Origin: Gemmatimonadota bacterium
GTDB taxonomy: Bacteria > Gemmatimonadota > Gemmatimonadetes > Gemmatimonadales > Gemmatimonadaceae
Length of the DNA stretch: 64,000 bases
Assembly: GCA_026387915.1 (NCBI GenBank)
Contig: JAPLKS010000007.1
Span: 304,823-368,822 of the forward strand
Reading direction: 5' to 3'
The notes below the pieces were generated by a model, which was given only the letters and a program-made list of their open reading frames with translations, was not told where the DNA came from and did not search any database. Below are positions 1-11,529 of the stretch, piece by piece. Within the stretch, counting starts at the first letter, position 1; the number at the start of each line of letters is the position of its first letter. The translations under genes and the position numbers were made by a program.

Positions 1-963
1 CATCGAGTGCTCGCGGAGCTGCTCGACGATCTCGTCCCACGAGCCGTCGTAGCTGCGTCCATCGCGCCCCACCACGTGATGCACGACGGCCTGCTTTTGC
101 TCACCGAGGTCGGCCAGCAGCGCGCCGAACAGCTCGAGCTGCCCGCGCGCCTCCTGTTCGTCGGCGTTTTCGGCGGCCCGTTCGATTTCACTCAGCATCT
201 CGTCAATTGCGTCCTGATCGCCCGTGAGTTCGGCAAGCCGCTCGTCCCAAATTTTGAGCGACGGGTCGTTGTCCGAGAGATGATACGTGCTTTTGCGCAG
301 TTCCACGAGTCGCCAGATCCCTAACTCGTCCCAGTGATCCTCCGGCAACGTGCGCTCAAAGTGGTACAACGCCGTGTCGAAATCACCGCGGTCGAACAGG
401 AGGTTCCCGAGATAAATGCGGGCCTCGCTGAATTCGGGGTCGATCTGTAGCACCCGACGAAGCGCATCGATGGCAACATCATCATTGCCGAGGCGGTGCT
501 CAACATAGCCGATCATCGCTCGGCCTTCGACGTGATCCGGTTCTTGCTGTATCGCCACGTTGAGAAACTGTTTGGCCTCTTCCATCATGCCGTCACGGAA
601 GAGCGCGCGACCGACCTGTAGCATCAGCTCGACATCGTCCTGATAGCCAAGTTCCAGAATGCGCTGGAAGGCTTTGCTGGCGCCGCTGGTCTGACCGAAC
701 TTGAGCAGCGTCTCCCCGAGGCCGGCGAGCGCGTCTTCGTGATCGGGATCGAGCACGAGCGATTCCTCGAAACTCCGACGCGCCCACGCGAACTCGTCGC
801 GCGCGAGACGCGCATAGCCGACGCCGACGTGGAGCTCTACCGCATTGGGGTAGAGGGCAAGCCCTTCGCGGAGCGTTGAGAGCGCTTCGTCGTAGTTGCC
901 CTCGTTATACAGCTCATGCGCGCGCTCGTCATACTCTTCGGAACTGAGAAACGGAGAGGGCAT
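1..963 (-). CDS. Tetratricopeptide-repeat protein, partial at the left edge
   Basis: The reading frame starts at an ATG (complement of 961-963) and stays open to base 1, so 321 residues are visible and the C-terminus lies outside the window. The protein has no signal peptide or membrane segment and is built of degenerate TPR helix pairs from about residue 10 to 190, for example DEALSTLREGLALYPNAVEL and VAIDALRRVLQIDPEFSEA. Acidic, less repetitive sequence follows. TPR proteins are scaffolds for protein-protein contacts, and the partner here is unknown. It lies 77 bp downstream of the pseudouridine glycosidase on the same strand and could be co-transcribed with it. Confidence 0.8.
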   Translation of the reverse strand, partial: MPSPFLSSEEYDERAHELYNEGNYDEALSTLREGLALYPNAVELHVGVGYARLARDEFAWARRSFEESLVLDPDHEDALAGLGETLLKFGQTSGASKAFQRILELGYQDDVELMLQVGRALFRDGMMEEAKQFLNVAIQQEPDHVEGRAMIGYVEHRLGNDDVAIDALRRVLQIDPEFSEARIYLGNLLFDRGDFDTALYHFERTLPEDHWDELGIWRLVELRKSTYHLSDNDPSLKIWDERLAELTGDQDAIDEMLSEIERAAENADEQEARGQLELFGALLADLGEQKQAVVHHVVGRDGRSYDGSWDEIVEQLREHSM

Positions 964-1040
964 TGCCGGACCGACCTCCAGCTCAGAGTAGTAATGAGCA
1001 ACCTAACAACAGGTGCAGGGGACTTTCAATACACCAACCC

Positions 1041-1961
1041 TCACGCCGACCGTGCCCCCAGTTCCACCGCGATGGCAGCGGCCAACGACGCATTGGCCTC
1101 GAGGAGGGCTAGGTTGGCTTGCAACGACCGGCCCCCAGTGGCCCGTTCGACTGCGGCGAGCAAAAATGGGGTGACCTGCGCGCCACGGATTCCGGCCGCT
1201 CGCGCCTCGGCGAGCGCGGCCGTCACGGCAGCATCCACCTCACGACCATCCAGCGCCTCACGCGCCGGTGGTGCCTGCACCACCAGCAAGGCAGACGGTC
1301 GCCCGAGCGCAATCTGCGCCTGGAACGTATCGGCAATCCGCGCCACGCTCGTTGTGGAAGCGGACAACGCGAGTCCTGTGTGGCGGGTAAAAAACCCCGG
1401 AAACTCATCGGTCTCGTAGCCGATGACGGTCACGCCGAGCGTTTCGAGCCGCTCCACGGTGGCCGGAAGGTCGAGGATGGACTTGGCGCCCGCGCAAACC
1501 GTGATGACCGGCGACCGTGACAGCTCGAGCAGGTCGGCCGATTCGTCGAAGGGCGCCTCGCGGTGCACCCCTCCGATGCCGCCCGTCGCGAACACGCGGA
1601 GCTGCGCTTCGGTGCAAAGTGCGAGCGTGGCCGCAACGGTTGTTGCACCGTCGGCACCCGTGGCGACGGCCCAAGGGAGGTCGCGGGCGGACACCTTTTG
1701 CACACCATCTCGGCAGAGAAAGCGCTCGAGATCAGCGCCGTCGAGGCCGATGGTCGGCACGCCGCGCACGACGGCCGTTATCGCTGGCACCGCGCCGCGT
1801 ACGGCAACTGCGGTGCGCATACGCTCGTCCGCCTGCCGATTGGCGGGCTCGGGCAACCCCTGCGCGAGCACGGAGCTTTCGAGCGCCACCACGGGCGCGC
1901 CGCTCTGACGGGCGGCGGCGACGGCCTCGGAGAGGCGCACGATGGGTGGGATAGGACTCAC
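1041..1961 (-). CDS. psuG: Pseudouridine-5'-phosphate glycosidase
   Basis: The 306-residue product has the full length of the PsuG/IndA family, which reversibly cleaves pseudouridine 5'-phosphate to uracil and ribose 5-phosphate in the cytoplasm. Family sequence is clear throughout: ALESSVLAQGLPEPAN near the N-terminus, AITAVVRGVPTIGLD, DLPWAVATGADGATTVAAT, FATGGIGGVHREA and VCAGAKSILDLPATVE with the conserved lysine, then ETDEFPGFF. The start is a GTG at 1959-1961. No adjacent PsuK-type kinase is seen, so pseudouridine would have to be phosphorylated by an enzyme encoded elsewhere. Confidence 0.93.
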   Translation of the reverse strand: MSPIPPIVRLSEAVAAARQSGAPVVALESSVLAQGLPEPANRQADERMRTAVAVRGAVPAITAVVRGVPTIGLDGADLERFLCRDGVQKVSARDLPWAVATGADGATTVAATLALCTEAQLRVFATGGIGGVHREAPFDESADLLELSRSPVITVCAGAKSILDLPATVERLETLGVTVIGYETDEFPGFFTRHTGLALSASTTSVARIADTFQAQIALGRPSALLVVQAPPAREALDGREVDAAVTAALAEARAAGIRGAQVTPFLLAAVERATGGRSLQANLALLEANASLAAAIAVELGARSA

Positions 1962-2019
1962 GCTAGGTCGAGAGGGACGGCGTGGCGTTCCGAACCCGGA
2001 ACGCGATGCCGTCGGCTGA

Positions 2020-2247
2020 TCAGGCGTTGTCGAACTCTTCGGCCTTTCGCGTGCCCACCAGTTCGCGCTCGCGCGCGTCGGGGTCGAAGACGGCCAGCAA
2101 CTTCACGGTCTCGCCGGCATAGACGTCGAACGATTTCCCGACGCCGCGCTTGACGACGATTTCGTGGCCGTCTTCAAAGCGCATCACGACGTTGGGATAA
2201 TCAGTGTTGACGTACTGCTTGCGAAGTTTTTCCGGGGTCGGCGGCAT
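2020..2247 (-). CDS. Small conserved-looking hypothetical protein (75 aa)
   Basis: This short reading frame begins at an ATG (2245-2247) and encodes a 75-residue, charged, soluble protein without cysteines or membrane segments. The central part (FEDGHEIVVKRGVGKSFDVYAGETVKL, split here as FEDGHEIVV and VKRGVGKSFDVYAG) looks like a small beta-rich fold. I do not recognise the family. It sits alone between psuG (58 bp downstream) and the APC permease (92 bp upstream), all on the minus strand. It is kept because its codon use matches its neighbours and no other frame in the interval is better. Confidence 0.6.
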   Translation of the reverse strand: MPPTPEKLRKQYVNTDYPNVVMRFEDGHEIVVKRGVGKSFDVYAGETVKLLAVFDPDARERELVGTRKAEEFDNA

Positions 2248-2339
2248 AGGACTCTGGTGAAGGGGAGGCGTAGTCGAATGTTACGCGCGTCGACGAGACG
2301 AGGCCAGTCGCGGCCACGTCGGATGCGCCGGCCGCGCCA

Positions 2340-3671
2340 TCAGGTGGACGCGACCTGCTTGCGGCGGAACAGGTAGAGCACCGCGCCGACCGCGAGCGTG
2401 CCCCCAACGGCGCGCATTTCCTCGGCCGTCGCGCTCCGCAACAGGAACAGGATGACGAGCACGCTCAGCCACGGCACCACGGCGCCGCCGGGCACGCGGA
2501 AGGGGACGCCGACTTCCTGCACGTTGCGCCGGCGCAGCTCAAAGGCGGCCACGCTACACAGGCCGTACAACAGCAGTGCCGAAATGTTCGAGAGCACCGC
2601 CAGCGACTGAAAACTTCCCGACAGTGCCAGGAGCGTCACTGCCACGGCATGGGCGTAAATGGCGTTGGCCGGGACATGCGTGCGGGCGTCCACTTTCGCG
2701 AAGAAGGCCGGCAGATATCCGTCGCGAGCAAACGCAAAGAGCGCGCGCGGCATGGCGAGCATCATGCCCGTGAGGTAGCCGAACATCGACACCGCGGCGC
2801 CGATCATCAGCAGGAACCCACCGACGGGCCCAAGCGCGACGCGCGCGGCGGCGGCGAGCGGCGCATCCGTGTGCGTGGGGAGCGACGCGCCGAGCACGCC
2901 CTGCGCCACCACCTGCACCACGACGTAGAGCAGCGTAATCGCAATCATCGCCAATGCGATCGCACGCGGCACCGTACGCGCAGGATCACGCACTTCGCCG
3001 CTCGGCACCAGCGCGCTTTCGATGCCTGAGAATGCAAAGACGAGGACGATGGAGGTCCGCCCGATATCCGCAACCGAGGGCATGGCCGGCCACACTAGAT
3101 TCGCCGACGTCATCACGAAGGCGCCCGACACCACGAACACCAGCAACGGCAGCAACTTGGCGACGGTGGCGATTTCAATGAGGCGCGCGCCCTGCTGTAC
3201 GCCGCGCGAGTTGATAAAGGCAAAGAGTGCAAAAACGCTCACGATCATCACGACGCGCGCCACGCCAATGCCAATGCCCGGCACGAGCGCGTTGAGCGCC
3301 TGCGCAAAAAGGCTGGCGACCGCGGCGTGCGCGATGGTGCCGAGCATCCAGAGCAGCACGTTACTGAGGTAGCCCACGAAGGGGCCGAAGACGCGCCCCA
3401 CATACATGTAGGGGCCACCCGTGAGGGCGACGCGGCTTCCCGCCTCCGCAAAGCACATCACGATGAGTCCAAAGGCCACGGCGCACACGAGATATGCGAG
3501 TGGCGCGGCAGCACCCAGCGTGGCCGCGACGATGGCCGGGACCACAAAAATGCCCCCGCCGACGGTGACGTTTACGATGCTCGCCGCGAGGGGGCGTACC
3601 CCCAGCGATCGCTGGAGCGCGCGCTCGCCCGACGGGCCCGACGGAATGGGTGTGGTGTCTTGATCTGGCAC
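2340..3671 (-). CDS. APC-superfamily amino acid permease
   Basis: The protein has about twelve hydrophobic helices and the broken-helix signature VTVGGGIFVVPAIV near residue 35, which is the substrate-binding TM1 motif of amino acid-polyamine-organocation transporters. The cytoplasmic loops end in the typical short basic tail FRRKQVAST. The frame is open further upstream, but a start at the GTG 3669-3671 gives 443 residues, the usual family length. It also avoids overlap with the divergent gene that begins at 3766. Substrate cannot be told from sequence; a cationic or neutral amino acid is likely. Confidence 0.85.
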   Translation of the reverse strand: MPDQDTTPIPSGPSGERALQRSLGVRPLAASIVNVTVGGGIFVVPAIVAATLGAAAPLAYLVCAVAFGLIVMCFAEAGSRVALTGGPYMYVGRVFGPFVGYLSNVLLWMLGTIAHAAVASLFAQALNALVPGIGIGVARVVMIVSVFALFAFINSRGVQQGARLIEIATVAKLLPLLVFVVSGAFVMTSANLVWPAMPSVADIGRTSIVLVFAFSGIESALVPSGEVRDPARTVPRAIALAMIAITLLYVVVQVVAQGVLGASLPTHTDAPLAAAARVALGPVGGFLLMIGAAVSMFGYLTGMMLAMPRALFAFARDGYLPAFFAKVDARTHVPANAIYAHAVAVTLLALSGSFQSLAVLSNISALLLYGLCSVAAFELRRRNVQEVGVPFRVPGGAVVPWLSVLVILFLLRSATAEEMRAVGGTLAVGAVLYLFRRKQVAST

Positions 3672-3765
3672 GCGGCGCTCTTGTTGGGAGAGGAGCAGCA
3701 AAGGTATCCTCTTGAACAGCAGGATGCACCGCGTCCATGCTCTCACGCTTTTCGGAGTCTTTCCC

Positions 3766-4176
3766 ATGCGCCCACTGTCTGCCTGTCTTTTGTTTGCGCT
3801 CGTCGCGACCGCGCACCTCGACGCGCAATCCACCACGACTTCGAACACGACAGCCGTCACGCCCAGCGCCGCGACCGCCACCAGTACTCCGACGGAACAC
3901 GTCGTCGCCACGCCATCCGCCAATGTTGCCGAGCCAATCGCGACGCGCCCAGCGGGTCCGTCGCTCGCCAGCGAACGCATTGGACTCACGGAAGCGGCGC
4001 CGGCGCTGACGCCGCCAGCTCCGCGCCGCACCGACACGTCGCGCAATCGCGCGCTGATGATCGTCGGTGGGGCGGCGCTCGTCGTGGGCGCGGTGATCCG
4101 CGGGACGCCCGGCACGTTGGTGATGTTGGGCGGAGCCGTGACCGGCTTGTACGGGCTGTACAAATTCCTCGAGTGA
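3766..4176 (+). CDS. Hypothetical exported protein (136 aa)
   Basis: The start ATG at 3766 is preceded by GGAG about nine bases upstream and opens a Sec signal peptide (MRPLSACLLFALVATAHLDA, cleavage probably after DAQ). The mature part is rich in Thr, Ala and Pro, which suggests a flexible extracytoplasmic linker. It is followed by a C-terminal hydrophobic, glycine-rich segment (LMIVGGAALVVGAVIRG and LVMLGGAVTGLYGLY) that may form two short membrane helices. The family is not recognised. Its stop codon overlaps the GTG start of the patatin gene (GTGA at 4173-4176), so the two are probably translationally coupled. Confidence 0.65.
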   Translation: MRPLSACLLFALVATAHLDAQSTTTSNTTAVTPSAATATSTPTEHVVATPSANVAEPIATRPAGPSLASERIGLTEAAPALTPPAPRRTDTSRNRALMIVGGAALVVGAVIRGTPGTLVMLGGAVTGLYGLYKFLE

Positions 4177-5303
4177 TTGACCATCGCCCGCTTCCCCGCC
4201 TCCCCGAGCGCCTCGCGCTGGTACTCGGCGGCGGCGGGCTTAAGGGCTTCGCCCACATCGGCGTGTTTCAGGCGCTCGAGGAACGCGGCGTGCGCCCGTC
4301 ACTGGTGTCGGGGACGAGCATCGGTGCGCTGATCGCGGCTGCATACGCGGGCGGCATGCCCGTGGCAGAGATGAAGAAGCACGCGTTGAGCCTCTCGCGC
4401 AAAGATTTATTTCGCATTGATCACATGCACATGGTGACGCGTCGCATGCTGTCACCGTCGCTGTATCTCGAGGCGCCGCTGCAGGACGTGATTGACGCCA
4501 TCGTGCCGGCCACGACGTTTCGGCAACTCGACATCCCGCTCCTCGTGAATACGGTGGATATTGAGCGAGGGTCGCAGGTGGTGTGGGGGCTGCCTGGCCT
4601 GCAAGACGTGTCGGTCGCGGACGCCGTGTATGCGTCGTGCGCACTCCCAGGATTCTTTCCGCCGCGCACCATAAAGGGGCATACCTGTGTGGACGGCGGT
4701 GTGATGGACAACCTCCCCGTCGGCGTGTCTATGCAGGGAATGGATGCGATGATCGGCGTAGACGTTGGAAGCACGAGTCTGGCAGCGGCGCGGCGGATTA
4801 AAGAAAAAGGATTCGCGGCCATCTACATGCGCGCGGCGCAGACCATGATGAAGTCGCTGCAGACCTCGCAGCTCGCCAATTGGGCGGGGCCGCCACTGCT
4901 ACTCGTGCGCCCCGCCGTGTGGCACTTCAACTGGTTTAACTTCACGCACACCGAGCGCATCATCCAACTCGGATACGAGGCTGCGCACGACGCCCTCGAC
5001 CGTGCCGGGGAATCGCTGCTGGCAACCGGCGGTGTCTACCCGATCCGCCGCTTGGAGCTGAGCGTAGACCGTGAGCGTTGCATTGGATGCCGCCTGTGCG
5101 CCGTCATGGCACCGGACATCATGGAAATGGACGTCTCGGGAAAAGCACGCGTCGTCACCCCCGATGTGGAATGGTCGCGAGCCGACGGCGATTTTGTGCA
5201 CCAGTGCCCGACCGACGCCATTGGCGTCACCGTCGTCGAAGGCGACCTCCGCCGCACCACCATGGAGTTCCAGACCCTCGACCCCCACCCCGACGCCGAC
5301 TGA
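4173..5303 (+). CDS. Patatin-like phospholipase fused to a C-terminal ferredoxin domain
   Basis: The first about 290 residues are a patatin-like acyl hydrolase: the oxyanion loop is GGGGLKG, the nucleophile elbow is GTSIGA and the catalytic aspartate is in VDGGVMDN. All Ser-Asp dyad residues are intact, so lipid acyl-ester hydrolysis is expected. The last about 85 residues hold CIGCRLC followed by a distal CPTDAI, which is a four-cysteine ligand set for one [4Fe-4S] cluster in a ferredoxin fold. The start is the GTG at 4173, overlapping the previous stop. There is no signal peptide, so it is cytoplasmic or peripheral. The fusion is continuous in frame with no stop or frameshift. Confidence 0.87.
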   Translation: MIDHRPLPRLPERLALVLGGGGLKGFAHIGVFQALEERGVRPSLVSGTSIGALIAAAYAGGMPVAEMKKHALSLSRKDLFRIDHMHMVTRRMLSPSLYLEAPLQDVIDAIVPATTFRQLDIPLLVNTVDIERGSQVVWGLPGLQDVSVADAVYASCALPGFFPPRTIKGHTCVDGGVMDNLPVGVSMQGMDAMIGVDVGSTSLAAARRIKEKGFAAIYMRAAQTMMKSLQTSQLANWAGPPLLLVRPAVWHFNWFNFTHTERIIQLGYEAAHDALDRAGESLLATGGVYPIRRLELSVDRERCIGCRLCAVMAPDIMEMDVSGKARVVTPDVEWSRADGDFVHQCPTDAIGVTVVEGDLRRTTMEFQTLDPHPDAD

Positions 5304-5432
5304 CGCGCGGCGCTGGCGGCGGTCGGAACGGCGCCTGTCGAACGGGTCGACGGGCTCCGCCGTATTGACGGAGGACGGACTGGACGCCATGTACTTGTGA
5401 TCTCAATGAGCCCGCCTTTTTTGGAGGACGTG

Positions 5433-7694
5433 ATGCGATCGATGCTCTCCCGCGTATGGCCCCTACTCCTCGCCGCCCCACTCGCGGCGCAATCGGCCAA
5501 ACGGCCGATGACCTTCCTAGATGTTCAGGACATGCGACAGGCCAGCGCACCCGCCGTGAGTCCCGATGGCAAATGGGGGCTCTATACGATCTCCACGCCG
5601 GACTGGAAGCAGGCGCGTCGGCAGTCGGACGTCTATTTGGTAAGCCTGCAGGACGGGTTGCCCTCCACGCGGCAGCTCACCTTTAGCAAGGACAAAGACG
5701 AACTCTCGCCGCGGTGGGCGCCGGACGGAGGCTTTGTGTTCGCCTCCAACCGTGACACGCCAACGGCGGCGGGCGCGGCCGCACCGGCCGCAGGTCGCGG
5801 TGGTGGCGCAGGAGCGGGCGGCGCGGGCGGCGGCAATCAGCTGTACTACATGCGCGCCGACGGCGGCGAAGCACGGAAGATCACCGACGCCACGGGCGGC
5901 GTAGGACAGTTCCAGTTTACCCGCGACGGCAAATGGTTGCTCTTTACCGGCGGTCGCGCCGAGACGCAGCAACTGTGGGCCGTTCCCGGCGGCGCGCTCG
6001 ACGCACCAGCCGTGCAACTCACGCGTCACCCGACGCCGGTGGGTCAGTGGCAGCTCTCGAAGGACGGCACCAAGCTGTTCTTCCTCGCGCCCGACACCAC
6101 GCTCACCGACGAACGCCGCCGCACGGATGCCCACTTCGGCGTGATGATCCGCAACGCCGAAACGCCGCGCGTGCACCTGTGGATGCTCGACCTCGCGTCG
6201 CGCGCCACCAAGCGGCTCACGAGCGACTCGTCGTATAGCGTCACCGGCATCACGATGTCTGACGACGCCAAGTGGGTGGGGTTCAACGCCACGCGCGATG
6301 ACCGCTTCTACCGCGGCACCACCGACGAGCGCGACGCGAGCGAGCTCTACCTGCTCGACGTCGGCACCGGCAAGGTCGAACGGCTCACGAACAACGTGGA
6401 CATCGGCGAGAGCGCCCTCAGCTTCTCCCCCGACGGGCAGACCATCGCCTTCAGCGCCGAAGACGACTTCAAAATGATGAAGAACCGCAAGCTCTATGTG
6501 CGCCCCATTGGCGGCGGCACATGGCGCAAGCTTGGCATGGGCTGGGACGGCAATGTGAACGCCGGCTGGTGGAGTGCGGATTCCAAGACGGTCTATTTCA
6601 ACGAAGGATGGCGTGCCACCGCCCAGCTCTTCTCGGTGGATGTGGCGAGCGGCAAAGTCACACAGCTCACCGACCTGCGCGCGTCGATCTCCGTCAACCG
6701 CGATGAGACGAGCGGCGCCCTGCTCATCAACTACACGGACCCCAGCACTCCGCCGTCATCGTACACGGCACCGCTCGCCCAGATCGGCAACAAGAGCGCG
6801 TGGGTGCGACTCACCAAGCCCAATCCGCAGGCCGACGGCTTTGCACTCGGCGAAGAAGAAGAGACCTGCTGGAAAAGCGCCGACGGTGCGCAGGCCTGCG
6901 GCGTGCTCCTCAAGCCGGTTGGCTACCAGAAGGGCACGCGCTACCCGCTGATCGTGGCGATTCACGGCGGTCCGGCCGCGGCCGATATGCTCACGTTCAA
7001 CGGCGGGTACGGCGCCCAGATCTATGCGGGTGCTGGTTATGCCGTGCTCATGCCGAACTATCGGAACTCCACGCAATACGGCGAAAAGTTCAAGACCGAA
7101 AGCCAGGGTGACTACTTCACCAAGGGCTACAACGACATTATGACTGGCGTGGATCAGCTCATCAAGGATGGCCTGGTTGACGGCAATCAGCTCGGCGCCC
7201 TCGGTTGGAGCGCCGGCGGTCACTGGTCGAACTGGATCCTCACGCACACCACGCGCTTCAAGGCCATCAGCACCGGCGCGGGCACCATGAACTGGCTCTC
7301 GATGTACGCCGAGAGCGATGTGCAGCGCGTGCGGCAGTGGTATATGGGCGACAAGCTTCCGTACGACGACTTCGATCATTGGTTTGCGCAGTCGCCCATC
7401 AAGTACATCAAGAACGCCAAGACCCCCACGATGATCCACGTCGTGCAGGGCGACCCGCGCGTGCCGCGTCCGCAGAGCGAAGAACTCCACATGGCGCTCA
7501 AGAAGCTCGGCGTCCCCACCGAGTTCTATGTGTACCCCGGCAACACGCACGGCATTCCTGAGGCGCGCGACCAGTATACGAAATCCATGGCCGAGTTCAC
7601 CTGGATGGAGAAGTGGGTCCGCGGCAAGCCGGCCAAGTTTGAATGGAAGGACTTGCTCAAGACGCTCGAGACCAACACTGGCCCAAAGATGTGA
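5433..7694 (+). CDS. Exported S9-family prolyl oligopeptidase-like peptidase
   Basis: The chosen ATG (5433) has an excellent GGAGG ribosome-binding site five bases upstream and gives a signal peptide ending near LAAPLAAQSA. The mature enzyme has an N-terminal seven-bladed WD40-like beta-propeller (repeats such as SPDGKWGLYTIS and FSPDGQTIAFSAEDD). The C-terminal alpha/beta-hydrolase has nucleophile GWSAGG, aspartate in VQGDPRVP and histidine in NTHGIPE, so the Ser-Asp-His triad is complete. Such enzymes cleave short peptides in the periplasm. A Gly/Ala-rich insertion lies in the propeller near residues 108-132. A strong hairpin follows the stop, so it is probably monocistronic. Confidence 0.92.
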   Translation: MRSMLSRVWPLLLAAPLAAQSAKRPMTFLDVQDMRQASAPAVSPDGKWGLYTISTPDWKQARRQSDVYLVSLQDGLPSTRQLTFSKDKDELSPRWAPDGGFVFASNRDTPTAAGAAAPAAGRGGGAGAGGAGGGNQLYYMRADGGEARKITDATGGVGQFQFTRDGKWLLFTGGRAETQQLWAVPGGALDAPAVQLTRHPTPVGQWQLSKDGTKLFFLAPDTTLTDERRRTDAHFGVMIRNAETPRVHLWMLDLASRATKRLTSDSSYSVTGITMSDDAKWVGFNATRDDRFYRGTTDERDASELYLLDVGTGKVERLTNNVDIGESALSFSPDGQTIAFSAEDDFKMMKNRKLYVRPIGGGTWRKLGMGWDGNVNAGWWSADSKTVYFNEGWRATAQLFSVDVASGKVTQLTDLRASISVNRDETSGALLINYTDPSTPPSSYTAPLAQIGNKSAWVRLTKPNPQADGFALGEEEETCWKSADGAQACGVLLKPVGYQKGTRYPLIVAIHGGPAAADMLTFNGGYGAQIYAGAGYAVLMPNYRNSTQYGEKFKTESQGDYFTKGYNDIMTGVDQLIKDGLVDGNQLGALGWSAGGHWSNWILTHTTRFKAISTGAGTMNWLSMYAESDVQRVRQWYMGDKLPYDDFDHWFAQSPIKYIKNAKTPTMIHVVQGDPRVPRPQSEELHMALKKLGVPTEFYVYPGNTHGIPEARDQYTKSMAEFTWMEKWVRGKPAKFEWKDLLKTLETNTGPKM

Positions 7695-7699
7695 TGGTC

Positions 7700-7738
7700 A
7701 GAGGAGGCCGGAGGGGTGTTTCCCCTCCGGCCTCCTCT
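7700..7738 (+). terminator. Rho-independent-type hairpin after the S9 peptidase
   Basis: A 17-bp perfect inverted repeat (7700-7716 with 7722-7738) encloses the loop TGTTT. It begins six bases after the peptidase stop codon and lies about 106 bases before aconitase. There is no long T tract, only a T-containing stretch (CGCATTACATTT). Confidence 0.7.
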
Positions 7739-7844
7739 CGCATTACATTTCAGGTAGCCTGATCGGCGCCGATGGCTCCGGTCAGTGGCTCAGGCCATCA
7801 CCCGCCCGCACCTATTCCTCTTGCGGGCAATGCACATACGGCCA

Positions 7845-10562
<2,718 letters not shown>

Positions 10563-10596
10563 CCGGTCACCGCGCGCAACGTCGGAGACATCGTAC

Positions 10597-11529
10597 ATGA
10601 CGCGGACTGTCGTGTTGGTGAATCCGGCTGCAGGACGAGGACGCGGCGCTCGCCTGTTTCCACGGGTGAGCGCCGCGTTCAATTCGGTGGGCGTGTCGGA
10701 CGTGCGTCGCACGCGCGCCGCGGGAGAAGAGCACCGCGATGTGCAAGACGCGCTCCAACAAGGCGCCGACACACTCGTGATAGTTGGCGGCGACGGCACC
10801 TGGAGTAAATGCGCCGCAGCAGTGGCGGAGGCACGCGCATCGGTCGCCATGGCATTCGTGGACGGCGGCACGGGCAATGATTTCGCCAAGAACCTCCCCG
10901 CCCCGTCGCGCAATCCAGAGGCGATGGCGCGGCTCGTCACCGGCGCGCACACCGTGTGGAACGCCGACATGGGACGCGTGGAACATGAGGGTGGTGGCGA
11001 CTGGTTCCTGAATGTGGCCGGCTTTGGCTTTGACGTCGCGGTACTCGAAGACATTGTGCGCGGCGGGCGGCTGACTGGGCCGTCGGTGTATATCGTCGCG
11101 GCACTGCGGCAGCTCCTCCGCTATCCGGGGCTGACGTTCTCCGACGCCGCACCGGCGCGACGTGCCATGATGCTTGTGCTCTCCAACGGGATGAACTTTG
11201 GCGGCGCATTCCGCATTGCGCCCACCGCGCAAATCACCGACGGCCTGCTCGACGCAGTCGAGATTGGCGACATCCGCGGATTGGCACGCATTCCGCTCTT
11301 TGCGCGCGCCCTGCGCGGTGCGCACGTGCGGCATCCGCTCGTCCGCAGCACGCGCGCGTCAGAGTTTGCGTTCACCTTTGACCACGCGCCGAGTTACGAA
11401 ATCGACGGCGAGTGGCGCCAATCCGCGTCGCGCGAGGTGCAGGTGCGGTGCGTGCCGCAGCTGTTGCGCGTCATCTGCGGTTCCCCCCCGCGCCTTGAGG
11501 ACAAGCACGATCGTTCGGTGAGGACTTAG
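10597..11529 (+). CDS. Diacylglycerol/lipid kinase, YegS-DagK type
   Basis: The 310-residue protein has the diacylglycerol-kinase catalytic domain at its N-terminus. It starts VVLVNPAAGRGRG and contains the nucleotide-binding VIVGGDGTWSKC with the invariant GGDGT, then FVDGGTGNDFAKNL. The C-terminal half is the beta-sandwich lobe typical of bacterial YegS/DgkB proteins, ending with the conserved YEIDGEW. Bacterial members phosphorylate diacylglycerol, phosphatidylglycerol or sphingoid lipids at the membrane; the lipid used here is unknown. Its stop codon overlaps the stop codon of the convergent Ser/Thr kinase by four bases. Confidence 0.92.
   Translation: MTRTVVLVNPAAGRGRGARLFPRVSAAFNSVGVSDVRRTRAAGEEHRDVQDALQQGADTLVIVGGDGTWSKCAAAVAEARASVAMAFVDGGTGNDFAKNLPAPSRNPEAMARLVTGAHTVWNADMGRVEHEGGGDWFLNVAGFGFDVAVLEDIVRGGRLTGPSVYIVAALRQLLRYPGLTFSDAAPARRAMMLVLSNGMNFGGAFRIAPTAQITDGLLDAVEIGDIRGLARIPLFARALRGAHVRHPLVRSTRASEFAFTFDHAPSYEIDGEWRQSASREVQVRCVPQLLRVICGSPPRLEDKHDRSVRT

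Noticed and set aside
3327..4172. N-terminal extension of the patatin gene
   Set aside because: The extra 282 codons are Arg/His-rich shadow sequence over the permease and the exported-protein gene. The patatin fold begins right after GTG 4173.
3672..4256. N-terminal extension of the APC permease to about 638 residues
   Set aside because: It would overlap the whole divergent exported-protein gene, has low-complexity sequence and exceeds the family length. The GTG at 3671 gives a normal size.
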